Assembly (NCBI RefSeq): GCF_001940455.1
Contig: NZ_MKQR01000028.1
Span: 664,916-728,915 of the forward strand
DNA length: 64,000 bases
Source: Actinokineospora bangkokensis
GTDB taxonomy: Bacteria; Actinomycetota; Actinomycetes; Mycobacteriales; Pseudonocardiaceae
Direction of reading: 5' to 3'
Shown here piece after piece: positions 8,330 through 17,243 of the stretch (positions are counted from its first letter, which is position 1; every line of letters starts with the position of its first letter). Below the pieces are notes generated by a model. The model was given only the letters and a program-made list of their open reading frames with translations. It was not told where the DNA came from and searched no databases. A program made the translations under genes and the position numbers.

Positions 8330-9121
8330 GTGAGCACTCCGCCGCCGCCGCACGTCTGCGCCGCCTTCGGGGCCCGTGGGGTCGAGCCAGAGCTGGTCGA
8401 CCTGGGGCCGGTGTGGCGCGCGGGGGACGTGGCGCTGCGGCAGGCGGTCAGCCCGGCCGAGGCCAGCTGGGTGGCCCAGACCCTCGGCGACCTCACCGTG
8501 CCGGACCTGCGGGTGGCCCGGCCGGTCCGCTCCAGCGACGGGCGCTACGTCGTCGGCGGCTGGATGGCCCACCGGTTCCTCGCCGGGCGCCCCGAGCCCC
8601 GCTACGACGAGGTGATCTCCGCCTCGCTGCGGCTGCACAAGGCCACCTCGCACCTGGCCCGCCCGCGCTTCCTGGGCACCCGCGCGGACGTGTTCGCCAC
8701 CGCCGACCGGGTGGCCTGGGACGAGGAGCGCGGCGTCCGGCTGACCCCCGAGCTCGGCGGCAGGCTGTTCGACCTGTTCGCCGAGTACCGCCGCGACACC
8801 GACCTGACCCCGCAGGTGGTGCACGGCGACCTGTTCGGCAACGTGCTCTTCGACGGCGACGAGCCGCCCGCGATCATGGACTTCACCGCCTTCCACCGGC
8901 CGCCGGAGTGGGCGGCGGCGGTGGTCGTGGTCGACGCGATGGCCTGGGGCGGCGCCGACGACGCGCTGGCCAAGCGCTGGGCCCACCTGCAGGACTGGTC
9001 GCAGGCGCTGCTGCGCGCGCTGCTGTTCCGCTTGGCCGTGCACGCCCTGCACCCCAAGAGCACCTCGCGCTCGATGCGCGGGCTGGAGCGGGCCGCGCAC
9101 CGCATCAGCCAGTTCGTCTGA
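8330..9121 (+). CDS. TIGR02569-family protein (Rv3205c-like, kinase-like fold)
   Basis: 263 residues from GTG 8330; a GTG at 8306 would add eight. It resembles the TIGR02569 family found beside moeZ in mycobacteria. The region VVHGDLFGNVLFDGDEPP, followed by IMDFTAFHRPPEW, looks like the catalytic and metal-binding loops of aminoglycoside-phosphotransferase-type kinases (HGDLxxxN and D-F). A phosphotransferase role is therefore plausible, but the substrate is unknown and I do not know of an experimental function. It follows the moeZ terminator, so it has its own promoter. Confidence 0.8.
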   Translation: MSTPPPPHVCAAFGARGVEPELVDLGPVWRAGDVALRQAVSPAEASWVAQTLGDLTVPDLRVARPVRSSDGRYVVGGWMAHRFLAGRPEPRYDEVISASLRLHKATSHLARPRFLGTRADVFATADRVAWDEERGVRLTPELGGRLFDLFAEYRRDTDLTPQVVHGDLFGNVLFDGDEPPAIMDFTAFHRPPEWAAAVVVVDAMAWGGADDALAKRWAHLQDWSQALLRALLFRLAVHALHPKSTSRSMRGLERAAHRISQFV

Positions 9122-9300
9122 GGTCACGGGGGATCCCCACCACCGCGCGGTGGTTCCCGTCGCCCCGCAACGCCCTCACACGCCCTGCCGCGCCGAGGTG
9201 CGCAAGACGTGCCACCGCTGTCACCCGGCGCCACGCGCGGGCAAAACGGGCTCCTTACGGTTCGCCCGACAGGCCAGCAGGAGGCCCGGAGGAGGACCGC

Positions 9301-10833
9301 ATGAGTCTCACCGTCGACCCGCCCAGGAGCGCGGAGCAGGTGGCGCCGCGCACGGGGCGGTGGATCGAGCACTGGGAGCCGGAGAACGCCGAGTTCTGGG
9401 AGCGGACCGGGCGCAAGGTCGCCCGGCGCAACCTGGTGTGGTCGATCCTCGCCGAGCACCTGGGGTTCTCCATCTGGGTGCTGTGGTCGGTGGTGGTGCT
9501 CAACCTGTCCAACGCGGGCTTCGGCGGCGGCACCCCGTTCACCGCCAGCGAGCTGTTCTGGCTCACCGCCCTGCCCAACCTGGTCGGTTCCGCGCTGCGC
9601 ATCCCCTACACCTTCGCGGTGCCGCGCTTCGGCGGCAGGCTCTGGACGATGATCAGCGCCGCGCTGCTGTTCGTGCCCACCGCGGCGCTGGCGGCGATGG
9701 TGCACTTCGACTTCGTCCGCGAGCAGTCGCACGACACCCAGTTCGCGATCATGCTGGTGCTCGCCTCGCTGGCGGGCGTCGGCGGCGGCAACTTCTCCTC
9801 GTCGATGGCCAACATCTCCTTCTTCTACCCGGAGAAGCAGAAGGGCCTCGCGCTCGGCCTCAACGCCGCGGGCGGCAACCTCGGCGTCGCCGTCGTGCAG
9901 CTGCTGACCCCGCTGGTGGTGATCATCGGGGTGCCCTACGCGGTGGCCAAGAACCCGGTGCACCCGGTGCACCTGGCCTACGCGGGCATCATGTGGATGC
10001 CGTTCATCGTGCTCGCCGTGCTGGGCGCCTACTTCCGGATGAACTCGCTGGTGGTGGCCAAGTCCGACAGCCGCTCGTACCTGTCGTGCCTGCGCGAGCG
10101 GCACACCTGGGTGATGTCGGTGCTCTACATCGGCACCTTCGGCTCGTTCATCGGGTTCTCCTTCGCGCTGCCGCTGGTGATCAAGCTGACCTTCCCGGAG
10201 TTCCTGGCGCAGAACCCGTTCATCGGCACCTACCTGGCGGGCCTGGGCTTCCTCGGCGCGCTGGTCGGCTCGGTGACCCGGCCCTTCGGCGGGTGGCTGT
10301 CGGACCGGCTCGGCGGCGCCAGGGTGACGCTGGGGGTGTTCGTGGCCATGGCGGGGTTCACCGCGCTGGCCCTGATCGGGGTGAACCAGCGCAGCTTCCC
10401 GCTTTTCTTCGCCTCCTACCTGGTGATCTTCGCGCTCTCCGGCGCGGGCAACGGCTCCACCTACCGGATGATCCCGGTGATCTTCGGTGAGGTCGGCCGC
10501 AAGCGCCTGCCCACCAGCGGGCTCTCCGCGCAGGAGAGCGCGCTGAAGTACAAGCGGATGTCGGCGGCGGTCATCGGCATCGCCGGGGCCATCGGCGCCT
10601 TCGGCGGCTTCCTCATCCAGCAGATCTTCCGGTTGGCCAGCCTGCCGGTGAGCAGCGCGGTCACCGCGGCCAAGACCCCTGAGGCCAAGGCCGCCGCCGC
10701 GGAGGCCAACGCCACCTGGTCGACCTCCGCGCTGTGGGTGTTCATCGCCGCCTACGCCGTCTTCGCCGTGATGACCTGGTTCTTCTACCTGCGCAAGGCC
10801 GACGCGGACAGCATCGCCCACGCGCGCATCTGA
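9301..10833 (+). CDS. narK: NarK/NasA-type nitrate/nitrite transporter (MFS)
   Basis: 510-residue major facilitator protein with about 12 membrane helices. It carries the NarK-family signatures GGNFSSSMANISFFYP and SGAGNGSTYRMIPVIF, Gly-rich helices that line the nitrate path in this family. A start at 9301 is set by GGAGGAGGACC just upstream. It stands directly ahead of nirBD on the same strand, so its role is probably uptake of nitrate or nitrite for assimilation. A nitrate reductase gene is not in the window; the sequence alone does not separate nitrate from nitrite specificity or antiport from symport. Confidence 0.92.
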   Translation: MSLTVDPPRSAEQVAPRTGRWIEHWEPENAEFWERTGRKVARRNLVWSILAEHLGFSIWVLWSVVVLNLSNAGFGGGTPFTASELFWLTALPNLVGSALRIPYTFAVPRFGGRLWTMISAALLFVPTAALAAMVHFDFVREQSHDTQFAIMLVLASLAGVGGGNFSSSMANISFFYPEKQKGLALGLNAAGGNLGVAVVQLLTPLVVIIGVPYAVAKNPVHPVHLAYAGIMWMPFIVLAVLGAYFRMNSLVVAKSDSRSYLSCLRERHTWVMSVLYIGTFGSFIGFSFALPLVIKLTFPEFLAQNPFIGTYLAGLGFLGALVGSVTRPFGGWLSDRLGGARVTLGVFVAMAGFTALALIGVNQRSFPLFFASYLVIFALSGAGNGSTYRMIPVIFGEVGRKRLPTSGLSAQESALKYKRMSAAVIGIAGAIGAFGGFLIQQIFRLASLPVSSAVTAAKTPEAKAAAAEANATWSTSALWVFIAAYAVFAVMTWFFYLRKADADSIAHARI

Positions 10834-10847
10834 AGCCCCCCGCGCGT

Positions 10848-10880
10848 CCCCGGTCGGGTGGCCAGCGCCACCCACCGGGG
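10848..10880 (+). terminator. Hairpin after narK
   Basis: An imperfect stem, CCCCGGTCGGGTGGC against GCCACCCACCGGGG, with a one-base bulge and 4-base loop, lies 15 bases after the transporter stop. It separates narK from the nirB promoter. Confidence 0.6.
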
Positions 10881-10917
10881 GCCCGCACAGGTCGCTGACC
10901 TGGGCGGGGAGGGCCAT

Positions 10918-10933
10918 GTAACAGCTGTGACAC
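10918..10933 (+). promoter_or_regulatory. Candidate GlnR box upstream of nirB
   Basis: GTAAC, six bases, then GACAC matches nine of the ten conserved positions of the actinobacterial GlnR half-site pattern GTnAC-n6-GAAAC (as I remember it). It lies about 100 bases ahead of nirB, where nitrogen control is expected. Confidence 0.5.
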
Positions 10934-11034
10934 CGATCGGACGCCCGTGCGACACGGGCCGATCGGACCATCGTGACGAGCAGTCAGCGGGCGGCGCGAC
11001 CGCCCGGACGCCGACAGTGGAGGGAGCACCCGGG

Positions 11035-13554
11035 ATGCCGCGCACGCTCGTGGTCATCGGGAACGGGATGGTCGGGCACCGGGTGGTGCAGGCGCTCCGC
11101 GACCGCGACACCGCCGGGGGGTGGCGCGTGGTCGTGCTCGCCGAGGAGGCCAGGCCCGCCTACGACCGGGTCGCGCTGACCTCCTACGTCGACGGGTGGG
11201 ACCCGCTGTCCTTGCAGCTCGACGGCGCGGAGTTCACCGGCGACGCCGCGGTGGAGCTGGTGCTGGGCGACGCGGTGACCGCCGTCGACCGGGCCGGGCG
11301 CACCGTGACCACCGCCGCCGGGCGCACCGTGGCCTACGACGCGCTGGTGCTGGCCACCGGCTCGGCGCCGTTCGTGCCCCCGGTGCCCGGCCGCGACCTG
11401 CCCGGCTGCCACGTCTACCGCACCATCGACGACCTCGACGCCATCCGCGCCGACGTCGAGCGGGCCAGGGTGGGCCGCGGTCGCGGCGCGGCGATGGTCG
11501 TCGGCGGCGGCCTGCTCGGGCTGGAGGCGGCCAAGGCGCTGCGCGACATGGGCGTGTCCCCGCACGTGGTGGAGCTGGCGCCGCGGCTGATGCCGCTGCA
11601 GGTCGACGAGGGCGGCGGCGCGCTGCTCAAGCGGCTGGTGGAGGGCCTGGACGTCACCGTGCACGCGGGCACCTCCACCGCGGCCATCGAGCCCGACCGG
11701 GGGCGGCTGCTGGCCAAGCTGGCCAACGGCACCGAGCTCGACCTGGACCTGGTGGTGTTCTCCGCGGGCATCCGCCCCCGCGACCAGCTCGCCCGCGACT
11801 GCGGACTGGCGGTGGGCGAGCGCGGCGGGGTCGTGGTGGACGAGGGCTGCCGCACCTCCGACCCGCACGTCTACGCGGTGGGCGAGTGCGCGAGCCTCGA
11901 CGGCCGCGTCTACGGCCTGGTCGCCCCCGGCTACTCGATGGCCGAGGTGGTGGCCGACCGGCTGCTCGGCGGCTCGGCCACCTTCCCCGGCGCTGACCTG
12001 TCCACCAAGCTCAAGCTGATGGGCGTGGACGTGGCCTCCTTCGGCGACGCGCACGCCACCACGGAGGGCGCGCTCGAGGTCGTCGTGAACGACGCCGTGC
12101 GGGGCACGTACAAGAAGCTCGTGGTCTCCGACGACGCCAAGACGCTGCTCGGCGGCGTGCTCGTCGGCGACGCCGCCGACTACGCCCTGCTGCGCCCGCT
12201 GGTGGGCCGCGCGCTGCCCGGTGACCCCGGCGCGCTGCTGGCCCCGGCGGGCGGCGGTGGCGGTGGGGTCGGCGTGGACGCGCTGCCCGACGAGGCCCAG
12301 GTCTGCTCCTGCAACGCCGTCACCAAGGGCGACATCCGCACCGCGGTGCACGAGCAGGGGTGCGCCGACGTCCCGGGGCTCAAGGCGTGCACCAGGGCGG
12401 GCACCTCGTGCGGGTCGTGCGTGCCGATGCTCAAGCAGCTGCTGACCTCTTTCGGCGTCGAGCAGTCCACGGCGCTGTGCGAGCACTTCACCCAGTCCCG
12501 CGCCGAGCTGTTCGAGGTCGTGCGGGTCACCGGGATCACCACGTTCAGCAGGCTGGTCCAGGAGCACGGCCGGGGCAGGGGGTGCGACATCTGCAAGCCC
12601 GCGGTGGCCTCCATCCTGGCCTCGCTGGGCGGCGGGCACATCCTCGACGGCGGCCAGGGCGCGTTGCAGGACACCAACGACAAGTACCTGGCGAACATGC
12701 AGCGCAACGGCACCTACTCGGTGGTGCCGCGCATCCCCGGCGGCGAGATCACCCCGGAGAAGCTGATCGTCATCGGCCAGGTGGCGCGCGACTTCGGGCT
12801 CTACACCAAGATCACCGGCGGGCAGCGGATCGACCTGTTCGGCGCCACGGTCGACCAGCTCCCGCTGATCTGGCGGCGGCTGGTCGACGCCGGGTTCGAG
12901 TCCGGGCACGCCTACGGCAAGGCGCTGCGCACGGTGAAGTCGTGCGTGGGCAGCACGTGGTGCCGCTACGGCGTGCAGGACTCGGTGGGGCTGGCCGTGG
13001 AGCTGGAGCTGCGCTACCGCGGCCTGCGCTCGCCGCACAAGCTGAAGTCCGGTGTCTCCGGGTGCGCCCGCGAGTGCGCCGAGGCGCGCAGCAAGGACTT
13101 CGGCATCATCGCCACCGACAACGGTTGGAACCTGTACGTGGGGGGCAACGGCGGCACCATGCCCCGGCACGCCGACCTGCTCGTGTCCGAAGTGGACAAG
13201 GAGACGCTGCTGCGGGTGATCGACCGGTTCCTGGTGTTCTACATCCGCACCGCCGACCGCCTCCAGCGCACCTCCGCCTGGCTCGACGCGATGGAGGGCG
13301 GCCTCGACCACCTCCGCGACGTCGTGGTGCACGACAGCCTCGGCCTGTGCGCGGAGCTGGAGGCGCAGATGGCGGCGCACGTCGACGGCTACGCCGACGA
13401 GTGGGCCGCGGTGCTCGACGACCCGGAGAAGCTCGCCCGCTTCTCGTCTTTCGTCAACGCGCCCGGCGCGCCGGACCCGACGATCTCCTTCCGCGAGGAG
13501 CGGGGGCAGCGGGTCCCGGTGCTGCTGGGCGTCCCGGAGGTGAGCTCGCGATGA
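11035..13554 (+). CDS. nirB: Assimilatory nitrite reductase [NAD(P)H], large subunit
   Basis: 839 residues, normal for NirB. Order: FAD/NAD(P)-binding half starting VVIGNGMVGHRVV; a BFD-type [2Fe-2S] domain with CSCN and CGSC (about 423-470); a second Cys-containing segment; then the sulfite/nitrite reductase half with the siroheme-[4Fe-4S] motifs SCVGSTWCRYG and SGCARECAEA. It reduces nitrite to ammonium in the cytoplasm. ATG at 11035 follows GGAGGGA. Its stop overlaps nirD (ATGA). A GlnR-like site precedes it. Siroheme synthesis genes follow in the same transcription unit. Confidence 0.96.
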   Translation: MPRTLVVIGNGMVGHRVVQALRDRDTAGGWRVVVLAEEARPAYDRVALTSYVDGWDPLSLQLDGAEFTGDAAVELVLGDAVTAVDRAGRTVTTAAGRTVAYDALVLATGSAPFVPPVPGRDLPGCHVYRTIDDLDAIRADVERARVGRGRGAAMVVGGGLLGLEAAKALRDMGVSPHVVELAPRLMPLQVDEGGGALLKRLVEGLDVTVHAGTSTAAIEPDRGRLLAKLANGTELDLDLVVFSAGIRPRDQLARDCGLAVGERGGVVVDEGCRTSDPHVYAVGECASLDGRVYGLVAPGYSMAEVVADRLLGGSATFPGADLSTKLKLMGVDVASFGDAHATTEGALEVVVNDAVRGTYKKLVVSDDAKTLLGGVLVGDAADYALLRPLVGRALPGDPGALLAPAGGGGGGVGVDALPDEAQVCSCNAVTKGDIRTAVHEQGCADVPGLKACTRAGTSCGSCVPMLKQLLTSFGVEQSTALCEHFTQSRAELFEVVRVTGITTFSRLVQEHGRGRGCDICKPAVASILASLGGGHILDGGQGALQDTNDKYLANMQRNGTYSVVPRIPGGEITPEKLIVIGQVARDFGLYTKITGGQRIDLFGATVDQLPLIWRRLVDAGFESGHAYGKALRTVKSCVGSTWCRYGVQDSVGLAVELELRYRGLRSPHKLKSGVSGCARECAEARSKDFGIIATDNGWNLYVGGNGGTMPRHADLLVSEVDKETLLRVIDRFLVFYIRTADRLQRTSAWLDAMEGGLDHLRDVVVHDSLGLCAELEAQMAAHVDGYADEWAAVLDDPEKLARFSSFVNAPGAPDPTISFREERGQRVPVLLGVPEVSSR

Positions 13555-13931
13555 CCGCGGTGGACAGCGCCACGGCGACAAGCACGGGGAACGGCACGGG
13601 GATCGACGCGTGGACCGAGGTGTGCCCGCTCGACGCCGTCCCGGTGGAGGAGGGCCGGGCGGTGCTGCTGCCCGACGGCACCCAGGTCGCCGTGTTCCGA
13701 ACGCATGACGACCAGGTTCACGCCCTGTGCAACGTCGATCCGTTCAGCGGCGCCGCGGTACTCTCCCGCGGCATCGTCGGGGACCTCGGCGGCGTCCCCG
13801 TCGTCGCGTCGCCGATGCACAAGCAGCACTTCGACCTGCGCACCGGGGCGTGCGTCGAGGACGCCTCGGTGGTCGTCGCCACGTACCCGGTGCGGGTCCG
13901 GGGTGGCACCATCTGCCTGGGGCGAACGTGA
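13551..13931 (+). CDS. nirD: Nitrite reductase [NAD(P)H], small subunit
   Basis: 126 residues with the Rieske-like fold of NirD (CNVDPFSGAAVLSRG then MHKQHFDLRTG). The small subunit keeps only part of the Rieske ligand set, as in other NirD proteins. An N-terminal tail of about 20 Ala/Thr/Ser/Gly residues precedes WTEVCPLDAVP. ATG at 13551 overlaps the nirB stop, with GGAGGTGAG upstream, so the subunits are made together. Confidence 0.94.
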   Translation: MTAVDSATATSTGNGTGIDAWTEVCPLDAVPVEEGRAVLLPDGTQVAVFRTHDDQVHALCNVDPFSGAAVLSRGIVGDLGGVPVVASPMHKQHFDLRTGACVEDASVVVATYPVRVRGGTICLGRT

Positions 13932-13954
13932 CCGCGCTCCTGGAGGTTCGCGAC

Positions 13955-15091
13955 GTGACAGACCCGCAGACCGCTCCGCTCGCCGGGTACACCGTGGGGG
14001 TGACAGCGGCCCGCCGGGCCGACGAGCTCGGCGCGCTGATGGAGCGCAAGGGCGCCACCGTGGTGCACGGCCCGGCCATCCGCATCATCCCGCTGGCCGA
14101 CGACAGCGAGCTGCTGGCCGCCACCACCCGGCTGGTCGAGGACCCGGTGCCGGTGGACGTGGCGGTGGCCACCACCGGCATCGGCTTCCGCGGCTGGGTG
14201 GAGGCCGCCGAGGGCTGGGGCCTCGGCGACCGGCTCATCGCGGCGCTGGGCCGCTCCCGGGTGCTCGCCCGCGGCCCCAAGGCCAAGGGCGCGGTGCGCG
14301 CGGCGGGCCTGACCGAGGACTGGTCGCCGGAGTCCGAGGCCAGCGCCGAGCTGCTGGCGCACCTGCTGGAGGGCGGCGTGGCGGGCAAGCGGATCGCGGT
14401 GCAGATCCACGGCGAGCCGCTGCGCGAGTTCATCGACGCGCTGCGCGCCGCGGGCGCCGACGTGGTCGAGGTCCCGGTGTACCGGTGGACCGGCCCGGCC
14501 GACCCCGGCCCGCTGGAGCGGCTCATCGAGGCGGTGCTGGGCGGCCAGGTCGACGCGCTGACGTTCACCAGCGCCCCGGCCGCGGCCAGCGTGCTGGAGA
14601 CCGCCGACCGGCTCGGCCGCTTCGACCAGCTCGTCACCACCCTCACCGACCGGGTGCTGGTGGTCGGCGTCGGCCACATCACCGCCGCCCCGCTGACCCG
14701 GCTGGGCATCCCGGTGGTGTGCCCGGAGCGGGCCCGCATCGGCGCCCTGGTGCGCGAGCTGGCGGTGGCCCTGCCCGCCCGCGCCCAGCGGTTCACCGTC
14801 TGCGCCAGCGAGGTGGAGCTGCGCGGGCAGGCGGTGGTGGTCGACGGCGACCTGCGGCCCGTGCCGCCCGCCCCGATGGCCCTGCTGCGCGCGCTGGCCG
14901 CCGACCCGGGCCGGGTGCTGTCGCGCCCCGCGCTCGTCGGCGTGCTGCGCCGCCACTCCGGGCGGGAGGTCGGCGTCGACGAGCACGCGGTGGAGACGGC
15001 CGTGGGCAGGCTGCGCGCCGCCCTGGGCGCGCCGGGGCTGGTGCAGACCGTGGTCAAGCGCGGCTACCGGTTGGCGGTGCCGGTCCCGTGA
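13955..15091 (+). CDS. Uroporphyrinogen-III synthase domain fused to winged-helix DNA-binding domain
   Basis: 378 residues. The first roughly 265 resemble uroporphyrinogen-III synthase (HemD; opening GYTVGVTAARRADELGALMERKGA). The last roughly 95 resemble the OmpR-type winged helix (LRALAADPGRVLSRPALVGVLRR ... VETAVGRLRAALG ... VVKRGYRL). The same fusion (Rv0260c) lies near narK3 and a chelatase gene in M. tuberculosis. GTG at 13955 is preferred because GGAGG stands 8 bases upstream; GTG 13928 overlaps the nirD stop and is the alternative. It may make or sense the tetrapyrrole intermediate for siroheme and regulate the operon. The regulatory role is inference. Confidence 0.88.
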   Translation: MTDPQTAPLAGYTVGVTAARRADELGALMERKGATVVHGPAIRIIPLADDSELLAATTRLVEDPVPVDVAVATTGIGFRGWVEAAEGWGLGDRLIAALGRSRVLARGPKAKGAVRAAGLTEDWSPESEASAELLAHLLEGGVAGKRIAVQIHGEPLREFIDALRAAGADVVEVPVYRWTGPADPGPLERLIEAVLGGQVDALTFTSAPAAASVLETADRLGRFDQLVTTLTDRVLVVGVGHITAAPLTRLGIPVVCPERARIGALVRELAVALPARAQRFTVCASEVELRGQAVVVDGDLRPVPPAPMALLRALAADPGRVLSRPALVGVLRRHSGREVGVDEHAVETAVGRLRAALGAPGLVQTVVKRGYRLAVPVP

Positions 15092-15786
15092 CCCTCGTGC
15101 TCGTCGCGCACGGCACCCGCGCGCCCGGGGGCGCCCAGGTCGTGCAGGCGGTGGCCGACCAGGTCCGCGACCTGCTGCCGGAGGTCCCGGTCAAGGTCGC
15201 CTTCGCCGACGTGCGCGCCCCCGACGTGACCGCCGTGCTGCGGGCGGTGCGCGGCCCGGCCGTGGTCGTGCCCGCCTTCCTCGCCTCGGGCTACCACGTG
15301 CGGGTGGACGTGCCGGAGCAGGTCGCCCGGTCCGGGGCCGGGGCGGTCACGATCGCCCCCGCGCTGGGCCCGGCGCCCGCGCTGGTGCTGGCCATGCACG
15401 AGCGGCTGGTGGACGCGGGCTGGCGGCCCGGGGACACCGTCGTGCTCGCCGCCGCCGGGTCCTCCGACCCGCGCGCGCTCGCGGACGTGCGCCGGGCGGC
15501 GGTGCTGCTCGGCGCACGCACGGGGTCGGTGGTGCGCGTCGGGTACGCGGCCACGGCCCAGCCGTCGGTGGCCGAGGTCGTCGCCGCCGCGCGCGGGCGC
15601 GTGGCCGTCGCGTCGTGGTTGCTGGCGCCCGGGTTGTTCCACCGCGCGGTCGCCTCGTGCGGGGCGGACGTGGTGGCCGAGCCCCTCGGTGACCACCCGC
15701 GGGTGGCGGACCTGGTCGTGCGCCGCTACCTGGAGGCGGTCGTCTACCGCGGTGGACGCAACCAGGGCTGGGGTCTCGCCGTCTGA
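15088..15786 (+). CDS. Sirohydrochlorin chelatase (CbiX/SirB-like)
   Basis: 232 residues. It begins VTLVLVAHGTRAPGG, whose His is the metal-site His of class II chelatases. A second half, from about residue 115, repeats the pattern (VVLAAAGSSDPRA), giving the two-domain CbiX form. It inserts iron (siroheme) or cobalt into sirohydrochlorin. GTG 15088 overlaps the preceding stop. In this operon, iron insertion for the NirB siroheme is the likely job; a role in cobalamin is possible, since cobalamin genes occur elsewhere in the window. Confidence 0.9.
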   Translation: MTLVLVAHGTRAPGGAQVVQAVADQVRDLLPEVPVKVAFADVRAPDVTAVLRAVRGPAVVVPAFLASGYHVRVDVPEQVARSGAGAVTIAPALGPAPALVLAMHERLVDAGWRPGDTVVLAAAGSSDPRALADVRRAAVLLGARTGSVVRVGYAATAQPSVAEVVAAARGRVAVASWLLAPGLFHRAVASCGADVVAEPLGDHPRVADLVVRRYLEAVVYRGGRNQGWGLAV

Positions 15787-15830
15787 GTGCGGTGTGGGGC
15801 GCGGGCCCCAGCCGGACGGAGGTCGTGGAC

Positions 15831-16394
15831 GTGAGCGGGAAGCGTTACCGGTTAACGGGTTTGATCGCGGTCGCGTTAGGACTGTGCACTGTCGCGGCGT
15901 GCGGGCCGGGGTCGGCCAACGTCGCCCCGACGCCCTCGTCGTCGGCCGCGGCGAAGACCTCGGAACGGCCGGTCGCGCAGACCGAGGAGTCCGAGGCGTC
16001 GGAGGCGTCGGGGGAGCCGGAGACCACGACCAAGCGGCCCAGGGCCACGATGGCGCTGCCGCCGCGCACGACCACCGCGGCGCCGGTGGACCCGGGCATC
16101 CCCGACGTCGACCAGTCCTTGCCCGCGCAGTACTGCGACCGGCGGTTCAAGGGCGCCCTGGGCAAGCCGATGCTGGCGGTGGTGGTGGAGACGCCCGGCG
16201 GGGTCCTCGACTGCGAGGAGGCCGCGTCGATCCTGTTCGACTACTACGCCGCCCGGCGCGAGCCCGAGACGGGCCTGCCGCCGTTCGAGATCGGCCCGCT
16301 GCGCTGCAACCAGGTCGCCGAGCCGGACCTGCCGCAGGTGGTGTGCGCCGACGCCGACAACCTCATCTACTCGATGTGGCCGCAGGGCGAGTAG
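15831..16394 (+). CDS. Putative secreted lipoprotein
   Basis: 187 residues from GTG 15831, chosen because GGAGG stands about 9 bases upstream. A basic start and hydrophobic core end in the lipobox VAAC with C24 as the lipidated Cys. Then comes a low-complexity linker of about 65 residues rich in Ser, Thr, Glu and Pro. The folded C-terminal part (about 90-187) contains four Cys residues (YCDRRF, DCEEA, RCNQV, VCADA) that may form two disulfides. No known family recognised. It follows the chelatase at a short distance but probably has its own role at the cell surface. Confidence 0.75.
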   Translation: MSGKRYRLTGLIAVALGLCTVAACGPGSANVAPTPSSSAAAKTSERPVAQTEESEASEASGEPETTTKRPRATMALPPRTTTAAPVDPGIPDVDQSLPAQYCDRRFKGALGKPMLAVVVETPGGVLDCEEAASILFDYYAARREPETGLPPFEIGPLRCNQVAEPDLPQVVCADADNLIYSMWPQGE

Positions 16395-16461
16395 CCGCGC
16401 GGAATAGCCGCCGCGACCGCGCGGTTGACACGGGCGCACACCGCGACCAGGGAGGTGCCCC

Positions 16462-16827
16462 GTGCAGGACGTGTTCTCGATGCTCGACCTCGCCCGCTTC
16501 CACCAGGACAGCGGCGACCACATCGCGGCCACCCGGCTGCTGGCGCGAGCCGCCGAGCTGGAGCCCGCGGCGGTGTCGATCCTGACCGAGCTGACCCGCT
16601 CGCAGCTGCGCACCGCGGCGCTCACCGCCGCCGAGCGCACCGCCCGCCGCATCGTCGAACTGGCCCCGGCCGACGCCTACGGGCACGTGCTGCTCGGCCG
16701 CGCGCTGGCCAGGCAGGGCAAGCACCGCGAGGCGCTGCCGCACCTGCGGCTCGCCTCGACGATGAGCGGCGAGTGGCAGGAGCTGGTCGAGGCCAGCGAG
16801 GAGCGGATGCGCTCCGCGGCGGCCTAG
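16462..16827 (+). CDS. Tetratricopeptide-repeat protein
   Basis: 121 residues, entirely helical by pattern. Two to three TPR-like units are visible (DLARFHQDSGDHIAATRLLARAAELEP and AYGHVLLGRALARQGKHREALPHL), so it is probably a small cytoplasmic scaffold for protein contacts. GTG 16462 follows GGGAGGTG. Its TAG stop shares three bases with the stop of the convergent VOC gene (CTAG at 16824-16827). Partner unknown. Confidence 0.78.
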   Translation: MQDVFSMLDLARFHQDSGDHIAATRLLARAAELEPAAVSILTELTRSQLRTAALTAAERTARRIVELAPADAYGHVLLGRALARQGKHREALPHLRLASTMSGEWQELVEASEERMRSAAA

Positions 16828-17243
16828 TCGGTGCCCTCGGTTTCCGCTGCTTCTTCTGTCTCCGCTGTTTCTCCTGTCTCCTCGGTGAAGACGCAGAACG
16901 GGTGGCCGTCCGGGTCGTAGCAGACCCGGACGTGCTCCTGCGGCTGGAAGTCCGCGACCGCGCCGCCCGCGGCGCGCACCCGGGCCACCGCGTCGTCCAG
17001 GTCGTCCACCTCGATGTCCAGGTGCGTCTGCATCTGCTGACCGTCCTCGGTGGACGGCCAGGACGGCTTGCGGTGCAGCGGTTCGAACTGGAACGACAGC
17101 CCCGCGCCGCCGCCCGCGGGCCGCAGCGTGACCCACTCCGGGTCGTCCTTGCCGATCGACCAGCCCAGCAGCGCGGCGTAGAAGCGGGCGAGGGCGCGCG
17201 GGTCCCGCGAGTCGAGCACGGTGGCGGTCAACTCCACGGCCAC
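16824..17243 (-). CDS. VOC/glyoxalase-superfamily protein
   Basis: 139 residues. ATVLDSRDPRALARFYAALLGW is the typical first beta-alpha unit. HLDIEVDDLDDAVARVRAAGG starts the second, and DPDGHPFCVF near residue 120 carries the conserved end of the fold. The tail repeats Glu-Thr-Ala and is low-complexity. These proteins bind a metal and act in ring cleavage, isomerisation or drug binding; the specific activity cannot be told. GTG 17243 overlaps the end of the SDR gene (17228) by 16 bases, so the two are co-transcribed. Confidence 0.82.
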   Translation of the reverse strand: MAVELTATVLDSRDPRALARFYAALLGWSIGKDDPEWVTLRPAGGGAGLSFQFEPLHRKPSWPSTEDGQQMQTHLDIEVDDLDDAVARVRAAGGAVADFQPQEHVRVCYDPDGHPFCVFTEETGETAETEEAAETEGTD

